Notes: generated by a model not told the origin, from the letters alone. DNA of 64,000 nucleotides from Micavibrio sp. TMED2 (GCA_002168225.1 NHBH01000001.1:2022509-2086508); one strand, 5' to 3'; shown: positions 36,485-46,035, counted from the first letter of the stretch. Numbers and translations are program-made.

Positions 36485-37246
36485 ATGCACCATGTGTGGC
36501 TCGAGCGTATTGAAGCGGCAACAGATATTGCATCGGCACACCGGGCATTCGATCAGTTCTCTTTATCATATGGTTTCGGCGCACATTCCTATGTGGATCT
36601 GCGCCGGGTTCCCGATCAGGACGAGCCGCTGCCCTATTTCATCTCAACGGTCCGCGATGATTTTGTCAGCGATTATAACGGTGCCCGGTTCCTCAGCTTC
36701 GATCCGGTCGTGCGACGCGCCCTGACCAGCACCCAGCCTTTCACCTGGTATGACTGTTTTGAGTTTCAGGAAGCCCGCAATTATAAACGTGGTCGCAAAA
36801 ACCATGCCCGACGCGTCCTCGAGCTTGCCTATGATTACGGCTTTGAGGATGGCTGCATTCTCCCGGCACACAGCATTGATGCCAACAACAACCGGATATC
36901 GAGCTTCGTCAGCCTGTACTGGTCGGGAAAACCGTCAGAGGGGTTCCGGGCATCCGATCTGCCGATCGAATTGCAACTGGGTGCCCAACTCTATCATCGC
37001 AAGGTGACCGGTTTCCGCAGCCTGCCACAGGCAGAGACAGTCCAACCGGTAGTGCTCAGTGACCGGGAGCAAGAATGCCTGCTCTGGGCCGCTCGCGGGA
37101 AATCGGCGGCAGAGACGGCAAACATCATCGGCATCACCACGCATTCAACGGATTCCTACATGAAATCCGCCATGACCAAGCTCCGGGTTTTCAACAAGAC
37201 CCATGCGGTTGCCGAAGCCATGATGCGCGGCCTGATCGCGCCATAG
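36485..37246 (+). CDS. LuxR-type quorum-sensing regulator (solo)
   Basis: 253 residues: an autoinducer-binding domain (1-170) with FLSFDPVVRRAL (the Asp-Pro pair of LuxR), TWYD and GFEDGCILPAHS, then a C-terminal LuxR HTH (about 190-250) LSDREQECLLWAARGKSAAETANIIGI. The recognition helix is unusual: THSTDSYMKSAMTKLRVFNKTHAV lacks the common TVxxH. No luxI-like synthase occurs in the window, so it is a LuxR solo that may listen to imported or foreign signals. GGGGGAG ribosome site. Confidence 0.88.
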   Translation: MHHVWLERIEAATDIASAHRAFDQFSLSYGFGAHSYVDLRRVPDQDEPLPYFISTVRDDFVSDYNGARFLSFDPVVRRALTSTQPFTWYDCFEFQEARNYKRGRKNHARRVLELAYDYGFEDGCILPAHSIDANNNRISSFVSLYWSGKPSEGFRASDLPIELQLGAQLYHRKVTGFRSLPQAETVQPVVLSDREQECLLWAARGKSAAETANIIGITTHSTDSYMKSAMTKLRVFNKTHAVAEAMMRGLIAP

Positions 37247-37294
37247 CAAGGCAGCGAAAGACACTTGTATCCGAGTGTACAAACCTCCAAGATG

Positions 37295-37329
37295 ATTGCC
37301 TGATCCTACAATTGGCACAATCAGGCAAT
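37295..37329. promoter_or_regulatory. Inverted repeat upstream of the AraC gene, probable operator
   Basis: Perfect 10-base inverted repeat ATTGCCTGAT / ATCAGGCAAT with 15 bases between, 60-95 bases before the AraC start. The same 10-mer ATCAGGCAAT returns at 38310-38319 before the efflux genes. Most simply explained as half-sites for the AraC regulator. Confidence 0.65.
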
Positions 37330-37389
37330 GCATCAGGAGATAATTTCCCTACATCTTATCCAACTTTTATCCAGGGGTAGTGGATCAAG

Positions 37390-38268
37390 ATGAATAATGA
37401 GCAATTGAAAGAGTTCAGAACCTTGGTGGACAGGTTCTCTGATGATGATGCGGTGAATGAGACAGAAATTCCCGGATTGGTGCTGTTTCGGTCATGCCAG
37501 TGCACGACCGGCGTGCCAACCATGTACGATCCGGCAATCGGTATTATTGCTGCCGGGCAAAAGGACTTATGGGTTGATGACCATAAGTATGAATATGGTC
37601 CCGGGAAATTCATTCTTTTGTCAGTCGACCTGCCCTGTGTCGGCAAGATCGAGAATGCCACAAAGGACGATCCCTATCTGGCTATGAAACTGGATATTGA
37701 TCGTCAGGTACTATCCGAACTGCTGGTAGAAACCGGCAAGACGATCAGTAACAGCAATTCATCATCCGGGCGTGGTGTTATCATCGGTGATACCAGCGAG
37801 AAAATGGGTGATGCTGCAATTCGATTGCTGAAACTGCTTGATGAACCGGAAGACATACCATCACTGGCTCCCGGTATTATCCGCGAGCTGTTTTATTACC
37901 TGCTACGTAGTGAATATGGCAGTTGCGTTAGTCAAATAGTGCTGCAAGACAGCCATATTCAACGGATCGCCTCTGCTATTCAGCGGATCAAGACCAACCT
38001 AAACAAGACAATTCCGGTAGAGGAATTAGCAGAAACCGTGGGCATGAGCGTCTCGTCATTCCATGCCCATTTCAAGTCGGTCACGCGTATGACGCCGTTG
38101 CAATATCAGAAGTCACTGCGACTGATCAAAGCACGCAACCTGATGATCGCCAATGAAATGGACGCTGCCAGTACCGCCTATACAGTCGGGTATGAAAGCC
38201 CCTCACAGTTCAGCCGTGAGTATGCCCGCATGTTCGGCAACCCGCCGGGCGCGATATCAGCCTGCTGA
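37390..38268 (+). CDS. AraC family regulator (AraC_N type)
   Basis: 292 residues. N-terminal cupin-like sensing domain typical of AraC_N: FRSCQCTTGVPTMYDPAIGIIAAGQKDLWVDDHKYEYGPGKFILLSVDLPC. C-terminal double HTH: IPVEELAETVGMSVSSFHAHFKSVTRMTPLQYQK and AASTAYTVGYESPSQFSREYARMFGNPP. It lies directly upstream of the RND efflux genes on the same strand. A repeated 10-mer in both promoters makes it the likely local activator. Base composition is more AT-rich than the efflux genes, suggesting separate acquisition. Confidence 0.92.
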   Translation: MNNEQLKEFRTLVDRFSDDDAVNETEIPGLVLFRSCQCTTGVPTMYDPAIGIIAAGQKDLWVDDHKYEYGPGKFILLSVDLPCVGKIENATKDDPYLAMKLDIDRQVLSELLVETGKTISNSNSSSGRGVIIGDTSEKMGDAAIRLLKLLDEPEDIPSLAPGIIRELFYYLLRSEYGSCVSQIVLQDSHIQRIASAIQRIKTNLNKTIPVEELAETVGMSVSSFHAHFKSVTRMTPLQYQKSLRLIKARNLMIANEMDAASTAYTVGYESPSQFSREYARMFGNPPGAISAC

Positions 38269-38309
38269 AACAGCAGGAAGGTGCGATCCAGCAGTCAGCC
38301 GTTTAGAGA

Positions 38310-38319
38310 ATCAGGCAAT
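38310..38319 (+). promoter_or_regulatory. Third copy of the ATCAGGCAAT motif, before the efflux operon
   Basis: Exact match to the half-sites upstream of araC. It lies 42 bases after the araC stop and 191 bases before the efflux adaptor start. TGTAGG follows at 38325; its complement CCTACA flanks the first araC site, so the similarity extends past the 10-mer. Confidence 0.6.
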
Positions 38320-38510
38320 CATTTTGTAGGAAGTGCTCTATTGATCCCGGCTTAATACTGTATATTAAAGCTGAGGAAATCGCGCTCCCAAAAAAATAAC
38401 AACAATGTGTCGTTGCAACCGCCGGTAAGTAATTCCGGTGCCGTCGCTCTGTGTTTTTCAATTCAGAGAACAGCTTCCCCATGGCTGCTCTCAACAAGGG
38501 AACTAGTATC

Positions 38511-39713
38511 ATGACCAATCGCAAAAAGCTTCTCACAGGGGTCAGTCTGGCTGCCGTGCTTACCGCCGGGTTGCTTTATGCAACCGATTTCCTTGGTCTA
38601 CAGCCCTTTGCCGAAACCGCCACCGCTGCCCCGACAACGGGTGAAGCAGCCCCGCCAACGGTCAACGTGATTGTCGCGGAAAGCCGTCCCGTCACCCATT
38701 GGCAGGAATTTACCGGCCGGTTCGAGGCAGTCGACGAGGTTGCCATCCGCGCCCGCGTCGAGGGCCAGATTGATGCCGTCCATTTCACCCCCGGCCAGAT
38801 CGTACAAAAAGGCGACCTGCTGTTCACCATCGACCCACGCCCGTTTGAGGCCACCCTCGCCGGTGCCGAAGCGCGGCTGGAGGAAGTACGGGCCGCTGCC
38901 TATCTCGCCGAAACCGAGCTGAAGCGCCAACGTCAGCTGCGTGAGAATGGTCATGTGAGCCAATCCGTCCTCGATCAGGCGATACAGGAAGCACAGGCCG
39001 CCCGCGCGAGCATTGCTGCCGCCAAGGCTGCTGTAGACAGCGCCAGACTCAATCTTGAATTCACCGAGATCAAGGCGCCGGTAACCGGCCGGATTTCCGA
39101 TGATGCCGTCAATGTCGGCAACCTGATTGCCGCCGGTGCAAATTCGGAAGTACTGACAACCATCGTCTCACTGGACCCGATCCACTTCGTCTTTGATGCC
39201 AGCGAACAGCAGTATCTGGAATATGTTCGCGGCACCATTGCCACCGGCCTGCGGGACAAGGACAGCCGGATTCCGGTTGCCGTGCGTCTGATTGACGAAG
39301 ACAGTTTTGCCCATCCCGGCACCATCGACTTCATTGATAACCGGATTGATCGGGCCACCGGCACGATCCGTGGTCGGGCGGTCTTCATAAATGGTGACGA
39401 GGTACTGGCCCCCGGCATGTTCGGGCGTCTGCGTCTCGCCATTGCCGAGAATGCGCCAACCGTCCTGATCCCCGAACAGGCCGTTGGTTCCGACCAGACG
39501 CTGAAATTCGTCTGGGTAGCAGATGCAGAGGGTGTGGTTCATCGCCGACGGGTAACCCTCGGTGGCCGTGAGGATGGTCTGCGCATCATCGAAAAAGGGC
39601 TCGAGGCAGGCGATCAGGTCATCGTCTCATCCCTGCACATGATCGGCGAAGGCATGACGATCACCCCCAACAAAACCGCTCTCGACAGCTTTGAGCTGGC
39701 AACCGCTGAGTGA
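38511..39713 (+). CDS. RND efflux periplasmic adaptor (membrane fusion protein)
   Basis: Links the inner-membrane pump to an outer-membrane channel. ATG 38511 with AAGGGA upstream gives 400 residues: MTNRKKLLTGVSLAAVLTAG as N-terminal anchor with no lipobox, the barrel/lipoyl parts VEGQIDAVHFTPGQIVQKGDLLFTIDPRPFEA, a coiled coil (about 100-175), and then IKAPVTGRISDDAVNVGNLI. Resembles MexE/AcrA adaptors. First structural gene of the araC-linked operon, 108 bases before the pump. Confidence 0.93.
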   Translation: MTNRKKLLTGVSLAAVLTAGLLYATDFLGLQPFAETATAAPTTGEAAPPTVNVIVAESRPVTHWQEFTGRFEAVDEVAIRARVEGQIDAVHFTPGQIVQKGDLLFTIDPRPFEATLAGAEARLEEVRAAAYLAETELKRQRQLRENGHVSQSVLDQAIQEAQAARASIAAAKAAVDSARLNLEFTEIKAPVTGRISDDAVNVGNLIAAGANSEVLTTIVSLDPIHFVFDASEQQYLEYVRGTIATGLRDKDSRIPVAVRLIDEDSFAHPGTIDFIDNRIDRATGTIRGRAVFINGDEVLAPGMFGRLRLAIAENAPTVLIPEQAVGSDQTLKFVWVADAEGVVHRRRVTLGGREDGLRIIEKGLEAGDQVIVSSLHMIGEGMTITPNKTALDSFELATAE

Positions 39714-39821
39714 CCGCTAACGGTCTCTGACTGGTCGCTGACTGGCGACCCGGCAACAGCAATTACGCCCGACATCCGCCATCACCCTTATGGGTGACGG
39801 CCCGACGGTGAGGAATGACAG

Positions 39822-42800
39822 ATGAAGTTCTCCCAGTTTTTTATTGATCGTCCGATCTTCGCGATCGTGATCTCGGCCTTCCTGACCATTGTCGGTGCGC
39901 TGGCCTATTTCACCCTGCCGATTGCCCAATACCCCGAAGTGGCGCCGCCAACCGTACAGGTAACGGCCCAGTATCCCGGTGCCTCGGCTGAAACCATTGC
40001 TGAAACAGTGGCAACCCCGCTGGAGCAGCAGATCAATGGTGTCGAAGGGATGCTCTATCTCTCCAGCCAGGCAACCGGCGACGGCAACCTGACCATTACC
40101 GTTACCTTTGACCTCGGCACCGATCTGGATGCGGCGCAGGTGCTGGTGCAGAACCGTGTCTCGATCGCCGAGCCACGCCTGCCCGAACCGGTCCGCCGCC
40201 TCGGTGTGGTCACTCAGAAGGCATCGCCCGACCTGTTGCTGGTGGTGCATATGTTCTCCCCCGATGGCAGCCGCGATGACCTCTATATAACCAGTGCCGC
40301 AGAACGCGTGCGTGACCAGCTCACCCGTCTTGATGGCGTGGGCCAGGTCGGCCTGTTCGGTGGCCGTGAATACTCCATGCGTATCTGGCTCGACCCTGAA
40401 CGGATCGCCGCGCTCGACATGACGCCGGGCGAGGTTCTGACCGCGCTGCGGGCACAGAACGTGCAGGTTGCCTCCGGTCAGCTCAACCAGCAGCCAACCC
40501 CGGAAGCCGCTGCCTTCGAGTTGTCGATCCAGACCACGGGCCGCCTTGTCGAGCCTGATGCCTTCGAGCGTGTCATCGTCAAGCGTGGCGAGGACGGTCG
40601 TATCGTCCGTCTGCGCGACATCGCCCGTGTTGAACTGGGTGCCGCCAATTACACAACCCGCGCCTATCTCGACAAGAGCAGCGCCGTTGCCATGACCGTC
40701 AACCAGCGGCCCGGCACCAATGCGCTGCAAACCGCCGAGGAAGTGCTGGCACTGATGGAAGAGCTGTCACAGGACTTCCCACAGGGCCTTGCCTATGACG
40801 TGATCTACAACCCGACCGAGTTCATCGAGGCCTCAATCGACGCTGTCGTGCACACCATGCTGGAAGCCGTCCTGCTGGTGGTTGCCGTGGTGCTGTTGTT
40901 CCTCGGTACATGGCGGGCAGCGATCACTCCTATTCTGGCCATTCCGGTCTCGCTGATCGGCACGTTCGCTCTCATGTCGGCGATGGGCTATTCAATCAAC
41001 AGCCTGTCCATGTTCGGTCTCGTGCTGGCCGTCGGTATCGTGGTTGATGACGCGATCATCGTTGTGGAGGGGATCGAGAAGCATATCCGTGACGGCCTCG
41101 CCCCGCGTGATGCGGCCAAGCAAACGATGAATGAGGTTTCCGGCGCCCTGATTGCCACCTCGCTGGTGCTGGCTGCCGTGTTTATACCAACCGCCGCCGT
41201 CTCCGGCATTTCCGGCCAGTTCTACCGCCAGTTTGCGGTGACGATTACAGCTGCCACGGCCATCTCGCTGCTGGTGTCCCTCACCCTGTCACCATCGCTG
41301 GCCGCCATGCTGCTGAAGCCGCATTCGGATGAGCACAAGCATGGTCTGCTGATGCGTCCGATTGTCTGGGCATTGTCCAAGTTCAATCGTGGATTTGAGC
41401 GCGCCTCTGGTGGCTATGCCTGGGCAACAACAAAACTCATCCGCATGCCGCTTATCATGCTGGCGCTGTTTGCCGCCCTGCTGGTTGCAACCAACTTCCA
41501 GTTCTCGAAAGTGCCCGGCGGGTTCATCCCCGAGCAGGATCAGGGCTATTACATTACCGTTGTGCAACTGCCACCAGGCGCGTCACTTGAGCGTACCGAT
41601 GCGGTAATCCGTCATGCCACCAGCGAGATACTGGATATTCACGGCGTCGCCCATGCGGCAGTCTTCACCGGCCTGAACGGTGCCGCCTTCACCACGGAAT
41701 CCAATACCGGCGTCATCTTCTTCACGGTTACGGATTTCAAGGACCGTGAGGCAGAGGGTGTCGATCCGAATGCGGTGCTGGCAGAGGCCCGTCAACGCAT
41801 GGCCATGATCAGTGATGCCGCCATCTTCATCATCACCCCGCCGCCTGTCCGCGGTATCGGTACCGGTGGTGGCTTCAAGATCATGCTGCAGGATACCGGC
41901 GATGTCGGCCCGCTCGTGCTCGAACAGGCCGCCCGCGCGCTGTCAGCCGAGGCCAATGCCGATCCAGGGCTGGTTGCCGTGTTCTCGCAATACTCGACCG
42001 GCACCCCACGTCTCTGGGCGGAAATCGACCGGGAACGGGCAGAGATGCTCAATGTTCCGGTGGCGGCGGTCAATGACGCGCTCGAGGTCTATCTCGGCTC
42101 GGCCTATGTCAATGACTTCAACCTGTTCGGTCGCACCTATCGGGTGATTGCCCAGGCAGATGCCCCGTTCCGCCAGTCAGCAGAGGACGTAGCCCGGCTG
42201 CGCACCCGTTCCGATGACGGTGCCATGGTGCCGCTCGGTGCGGTTGCCACCTTCCACGATGCCACCGGACCGCTGCGTCAGCCGCGTTACAATCTCTATC
42301 CGGCAGCAGCGGTTCAGGGACTGACCATGCCCGGCGTCTCATCCGCAGAGGGCCTCGCCAAGATGGAGGCAATCGCCGAGCGGGTATTGCCCGAAGGCAT
42401 CTCCTACGAATGGACCGAACTCAGCTATCAGGAGAAGAATACCGAGGATACCGCTGCCATTGTCTTTGGCTTCGCCGTTCTCTTTGTCTTCCTCGTGCTG
42501 GCCGCACAATATGAGAGCTGGGCCCTGCCGGCAGCGGTCATCCTGATCGTGCCCATGGTCCTGCTGTCAGCCATCACCGGTGTGCGGATCGAGGGGCTGG
42601 ACAACAACATTCTGGTCCAGATCGGCTTTGTCGTGCTCGTGGCACTGGCCTCGAAGAACGCCATTCTGATCGTCGAGTTCGCCCGTCAGGCCGAGCAGGA
42701 AGGCATGAACCGGTGGGATGCCGCCGTCCATGCGGCCCGAACCCGATTGCGCCCGATTGTCATGACCTCCCTCGCCTTCATCCTCGGCGTTGTGCCACTG

Positions 42801-43010
42801 GCACTCGCCACCGGTGCCGGGGCGGAAATGCGCCATGCACTCGGGGTCTCGGTATTCTCCGGCATGCTCGGCGTGACCCTGTTCGGGCTGCTCTTCACCC
42901 CGGTCTTCTATGTGATCTTGCGCGCGATCGAGCAGCTCTTCACCGACCGGAAAGCAAAGCATACGGATGCAGCATCACCCCCCGATGCCGCCACAGGCGA
43001 ACCGGCCTGA
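39822..43010 (+). CDS. RND efflux transporter, HAE1 family (AcrB/MexF-like)
   Basis: 1062-residue proton-driven multidrug pump; twelve membrane spans and two large periplasmic loops. N-terminus MKFSQFFIDRPIFAIVISAF, proton-relay Asp pair in LAVGIVVDDAIIVVEGIEKH, GGFIPEQDQGYYITVVQLPPGAS opening the second half, and the late LASKNAILIVEFARQ. No outer-membrane factor gene follows. It may borrow one such as the NodT-type protein at 60.4 kb. Cargo unknown; regulator is probably the adjacent AraC protein. Confidence 0.96.
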   Translation: MKFSQFFIDRPIFAIVISAFLTIVGALAYFTLPIAQYPEVAPPTVQVTAQYPGASAETIAETVATPLEQQINGVEGMLYLSSQATGDGNLTITVTFDLGTDLDAAQVLVQNRVSIAEPRLPEPVRRLGVVTQKASPDLLLVVHMFSPDGSRDDLYITSAAERVRDQLTRLDGVGQVGLFGGREYSMRIWLDPERIAALDMTPGEVLTALRAQNVQVASGQLNQQPTPEAAAFELSIQTTGRLVEPDAFERVIVKRGEDGRIVRLRDIARVELGAANYTTRAYLDKSSAVAMTVNQRPGTNALQTAEEVLALMEELSQDFPQGLAYDVIYNPTEFIEASIDAVVHTMLEAVLLVVAVVLLFLGTWRAAITPILAIPVSLIGTFALMSAMGYSINSLSMFGLVLAVGIVVDDAIIVVEGIEKHIRDGLAPRDAAKQTMNEVSGALIATSLVLAAVFIPTAAVSGISGQFYRQFAVTITAATAISLLVSLTLSPSLAAMLLKPHSDEHKHGLLMRPIVWALSKFNRGFERASGGYAWATTKLIRMPLIMLALFAALLVATNFQFSKVPGGFIPEQDQGYYITVVQLPPGASLERTDAVIRHATSEILDIHGVAHAAVFTGLNGAAFTTESNTGVIFFTVTDFKDREAEGVDPNAVLAEARQRMAMISDAAIFIITPPPVRGIGTGGGFKIMLQDTGDVGPLVLEQAARALSAEANADPGLVAVFSQYSTGTPRLWAEIDRERAEMLNVPVAAVNDALEVYLGSAYVNDFNLFGRTYRVIAQADAPFRQSAEDVARLRTRSDDGAMVPLGAVATFHDATGPLRQPRYNLYPAAAVQGLTMPGVSSAEGLAKMEAIAERVLPEGISYEWTELSYQEKNTEDTAAIVFGFAVLFVFLVLAAQYESWALPAAVILIVPMVLLSAITGVRIEGLDNNILVQIGFVVLVALASKNAILIVEFARQAEQEGMNRWDAAVHAARTRLRPIVMTSLAFILGVVPLALATGAGAEMRHALGVSVFSGMLGVTLFGLLFTPVFYVILRAIEQLFTDRKAKHTDAASPPDAATGEPA

Positions 43011-43033
43011 TCCCGAGAACGTCCCATAAGAAG

Positions 43034-43063
43034 AGGCCCGGATACTTAGTCCGGGCCTTTTTT
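43034..43063. terminator. Intrinsic terminator
   Basis: Nine-base-pair stem AGGCCCGGA / TCCGGGCCT with a 7-base loop, followed by TTTTT. Lies between the convergent RND pump and TPR genes. Confidence 0.88.
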
Positions 43064-43080
43064 GTTGCTCATGAATTCTG

Positions 43081-44307
43081 TCAGTCGTCGTAACCGAATG
43101 CCTCAAGGCACGGGGCCAGAACCGGCAGGACCGGCTCCAGCAACACGCGATACCGGTGCCAGCGGCCACGGGCACGGCGATATATCTGCCCGCCACTGAC
43201 ATCGCGGGCCGAGGGCGTGCTGATGACATGCCCGGCAGCGGTCTTGCCAAAGCCCAAAACTCCGTCATCCCAGGGCAGACCGACAAACGCCACCAACCGT
43301 TTCAGGGTGGTATCAAAATCATCCACCAGATCCTCATAGCGATATTCGATATAGCGCCCGTCGAGCAGATCGCGGTGGTCACGCCAGAATGACATGACCG
43401 CGGCATAGGCCGCCGCCGTGCGCTCGATATCGAGGAACTGGACCATTGCCTCGTTCAGGCGGAAATTCTGCATCCAGCAGCTCAGCACCACATCGCGCGG
43501 ATCGCGAAGGGCGATGGTGAGGTTATTGCGCCGCTCCTCCAGCGTGGCGAGCGCGATCAGGGCGCGCGGCTCCGTCGGCGCCAGATCAACCGCGCGATGC
43601 AGACTGGCGGCGGCATCGTCATAGAGCAAGGCATCCTGCTGTACCCTTGCCAGATTGCAGAGATACTCCGCAGCGTCCGGGGCGAGTTCACATGCCTTGG
43701 CGAGCGCGTCGAGCGCCTCGGTAATCTCGCCCACATCCCGCAGCATGATGCCAAGGTTGTTGTAAGCCGCGCCATTGGGATTACAGCGGACAATGCGGGA
43801 CAACAGGGCAATCGCCTCATCCCGCCGGTCGAGCCGGTTCAACAGATTGGCAATCCGCACCGCCAGTGCGGTATCCGATGGCAGGGTCGCAAGTGCCTGC
43901 TCGAAATGATCCAGTGCCTGATCGAGCCGCCCCATTCGCTCACAGGTGTCCCCGAGACGTATCTTCACGGCATAGACACTCTCCCCCGCCTTGATCGCTT
44001 TGTCATAGGCATCAAGCGCGAGGCGATACTGGCCGCCGACACGGGCCGCCTCACCGAGATGGAACAGATACTCGCCGCGACCGGGCTGCAAACGGACCGC
44101 CTTGCGGAAATAGGTAATCGCCTTGGCCGCCCTGCCCGCCCTCAGTTGGGCGACACCGGCGATATGGTGCAGCCGGGCGTCATCGGTATGGTCATGGAGC
44201 AGCAGCTTGAGGCGCCGGATCGCGGCATCATACTGCCCGGCATTGATCAGGGTCTCGATACCGGCGACAAGCTGGCTGCTGCTGAGAGGATGAGGATTGC
44301 GCATCAT
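43081..44307 (-). CDS. TPR protein fused to a C-terminal sulfotransferase half
   Basis: 408 residues. Residues 1-260 are about seven TPR units (for example AKAITYFRKAVRLQPGRGEY, EALDALAKACELAPDAAEY). At residue 264 the sequence jumps straight into the middle of a sulfotransferase domain: TIALRDPRDVVLSCWMQNF is the 3'-phosphate-binding motif, followed by YEDLVDDFDTTLKRLVAFVGLPW and the late TPSARDVSGGQIYRRARGRW. The first half of that domain, which carries the PAPS P-loop (of the type GxPRSGTT), is absent. Full-length relatives are about 550-700 residues. It looks like an in-frame internal deletion; sulfotransferase activity is unlikely. Confidence 0.82.
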   Translation of the reverse strand: MMRNPHPLSSSQLVAGIETLINAGQYDAAIRRLKLLLHDHTDDARLHHIAGVAQLRAGRAAKAITYFRKAVRLQPGRGEYLFHLGEAARVGGQYRLALDAYDKAIKAGESVYAVKIRLGDTCERMGRLDQALDHFEQALATLPSDTALAVRIANLLNRLDRRDEAIALLSRIVRCNPNGAAYNNLGIMLRDVGEITEALDALAKACELAPDAAEYLCNLARVQQDALLYDDAAASLHRAVDLAPTEPRALIALATLEERRNNLTIALRDPRDVVLSCWMQNFRLNEAMVQFLDIERTAAAYAAVMSFWRDHRDLLDGRYIEYRYEDLVDDFDTTLKRLVAFVGLPWDDGVLGFGKTAAGHVISTPSARDVSGGQIYRRARGRWHRYRVLLEPVLPVLAPCLEAFGYDD

Positions 44308-44536
44308 GCTCCACTGCTTCGACTATCGGGCACACGCCAAGAGGCTGATTCCAACACAGAAACAGCCAACCTACGAGTGTAGGATTCCAGATATCAGCAG
44401 TTTAGGCAGATTGTATGCACATTTACAATATCCGCTTCTCTAAAATGCTTGCCCATTCCTGTTTTTTTGCAGTGCAAGCAAGCTTTTGACCGGTTGAGAG
44501 AAACACGACTTCATGATGCTCTCCCATATCCTACCA

Positions 44537-44932
44537 TCAGGCGAGGTAATCCTCGTCCGAGACATGCTCCAGCCAGTCGACGGGTGAGCCGTTCTGCAGC
44601 TCTGCGATGGCGATATGGGTCATGGCCGTTTTGTGGGTTGCGCCATGCCAGTGCCGCTCGCCCGGCTCGAACCAGACGATGTCGCCGGGCCGGATGGTTT
44701 GTTTCGGCTCGCCGTCACGTTGCACCCATCCCTCACCCGAGGTGACCAGCAATGTCTGGCCAAACGGATGGGTATGCCAGGCGGTTCTCGCACCCGGTTC
44801 AAATGTTACCGTGGCACCACCGGTACGCGCAGGTGCCTCGGTGCTGAACGGATAGTCAATCCGTACCTGTCCGGTGAAATATTCCGCCGGACCAACGGTT
44901 GACGGAACCGTTCCATTGCGTTTGATCTGCAT
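44537..44932 (-). CDS. Single-domain cupin, (R)-mandelonitrile lyase (GtHNL)-like
   Basis: 131-residue cupin. The metal-site residues fall exactly where the manganese hydroxynitrile lyase cupin of Granulicella has them, from memory: His53, His55, Gln59 ([12 protein letters not shown]) and His94 (GERHWHG), with His96 and His106 nearby. Many proteins of this family have another, unknown natural role, often beside dehydrogenases or carboxymuconolactone-decarboxylase-like genes. It follows the YahK-type dehydrogenase by 47 bases on the same strand. Confidence 0.82.
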   Translation of the reverse strand: MQIKRNGTVPSTVGPAEYFTGQVRIDYPFSTEAPARTGGATVTFEPGARTAWHTHPFGQTLLVTSGEGWVQRDGEPKQTIRPGDIVWFEPGERHWHGATHKTAMTHIAIAELQNGSPVDWLEHVSDEDYLA

Positions 44933-44979
44933 GCCGCTTTTCTCCCTTGTCAGATGTTTTTATTGGCAAGTCGATACCT

Positions 44980-46035
44980 TCAGGCCGCTTCGGCTTGCAG
45001 TGAAGCCATGTCGATGACAAAGCGATAACGGACGTCTGAGCGTTCCATCCGTTCAAATGCCTCGTTGATCTCGTCCATTCTGATCATCTCGCATTCCGGC
45101 AGGATGTTCATGCGACCACAGAAATCGAGTACCTCCTGCGTCTCGCGGATACCGCCGATGACCGACCCGGCAACCCGACGGCGCCCGAGGATCATCGGCA
45201 CGGTCACCAGTTCCTCCATCGGCCCGACCTGACCGACAAGGCAGAGTGTGCCATCAACATCGAGCAGCGACAGATATGGGGTGACATCATGCTTGACCGG
45301 AATGGTGTCGATGATCAGATCAAAACCATAAGCAGCCTTGCCCATGGCCTCCTCATCGGCCGAGACAAGAAACGCATCGGCACCGAGCTCAATCGCATCC
45401 GGCTGTTTAGCCAGTGAGCGCGAGATGACGGTGACATGGGCGCCCATCGCTGCGGCCAGCTTGATCGCCATATGGCCGAGACCACCCATACCGATCACCC
45501 CGACCCGGCTGCCCGGCCCGACATTCCATGTTCTGAGAGGGGAATAGGTGGTAATGCCGGCACAAAGCAGCGGTGCCACCTTCGCCAGATCAAGGCTGTC
45601 CGGCACCTTCAGGACAAACTCCTCCCGCACAACCAGATGCTTGGCATAACCGCCATAGGTCAGGCTGCCATCAATGCGGTCGGGAGAGTTGTAGGTCTGG
45701 GTCATGCCCTCACGGCAGAATTGCTCCTCACCCGCATGACACTGGTCACAATGCTGACAGCTATCGACCATACAGCCGACAGCCACATGGTCGCCCGGCT
45801 TGTATTTCTGCACATCCGGGCCGACTTCGAGCACACGCCCGACAATCTCGTGTCCCGGCACATTCGGGTAAGTGGTCCAGCCCCAATCGTTCCGGGCAGA
45901 ATGCAGATCGGAATGACAGACGCCGCAGTAGAGAATTTCCATCACCACATCATTGCCGCGTGGCTCCCGCCGCTCAAAGGAGAATGGAGCAAGTGCTGCT
46001 TCGGCACTCCGGGCCGCATAACCGATGGTTTTCAT
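44980..46035 (-). CDS. Zinc-dependent alcohol dehydrogenase / aldehyde reductase (YahK/CAD type)
   Basis: 351 residues from ATG 46035 (MKTIGYAARSAEAALAPF); the frame continues upstream to 46185 without family support. Catalytic zinc ligands Cys40 and His62 (YCGVCHSDLH, NVPGHEIVG), structural zinc Cys93/96/99/107 (CQHCDQCHAGEEQFC), nucleotide loop GMGGLGHMAIKLAAAMGA. The Ser-Arg just after (VISRSLAK) fits NADPH use. Likely reduces aldehydes broadly. Operon with the cupin; divergent LysR gene. Confidence 0.92.
   Translation of the reverse strand: MKTIGYAARSAEAALAPFSFERREPRGNDVVMEILYCGVCHSDLHSARNDWGWTTYPNVPGHEIVGRVLEVGPDVQKYKPGDHVAVGCMVDSCQHCDQCHAGEEQFCREGMTQTYNSPDRIDGSLTYGGYAKHLVVREEFVLKVPDSLDLAKVAPLLCAGITTYSPLRTWNVGPGSRVGVIGMGGLGHMAIKLAAAMGAHVTVISRSLAKQPDAIELGADAFLVSADEEAMGKAAYGFDLIIDTIPVKHDVTPYLSLLDVDGTLCLVGQVGPMEELVTVPMILGRRRVAGSVIGGIRETQEVLDFCGRMNILPECEMIRMDEINEAFERMERSDVRYRFVIDMASLQAEAA

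Noticed and set aside
38511..43010. A missing outer-membrane factor hidden after the RND pump
   Set aside because: A terminator and a convergent gene follow within 75 bases; there is no room for one.
43597..44382. 261-codon frame opposite the TPR gene
   Set aside because: Antisense to well-defined TPR repeats, no motif or ribosome site. The missing P-loop half of the sulfotransferase was looked for here and not found.
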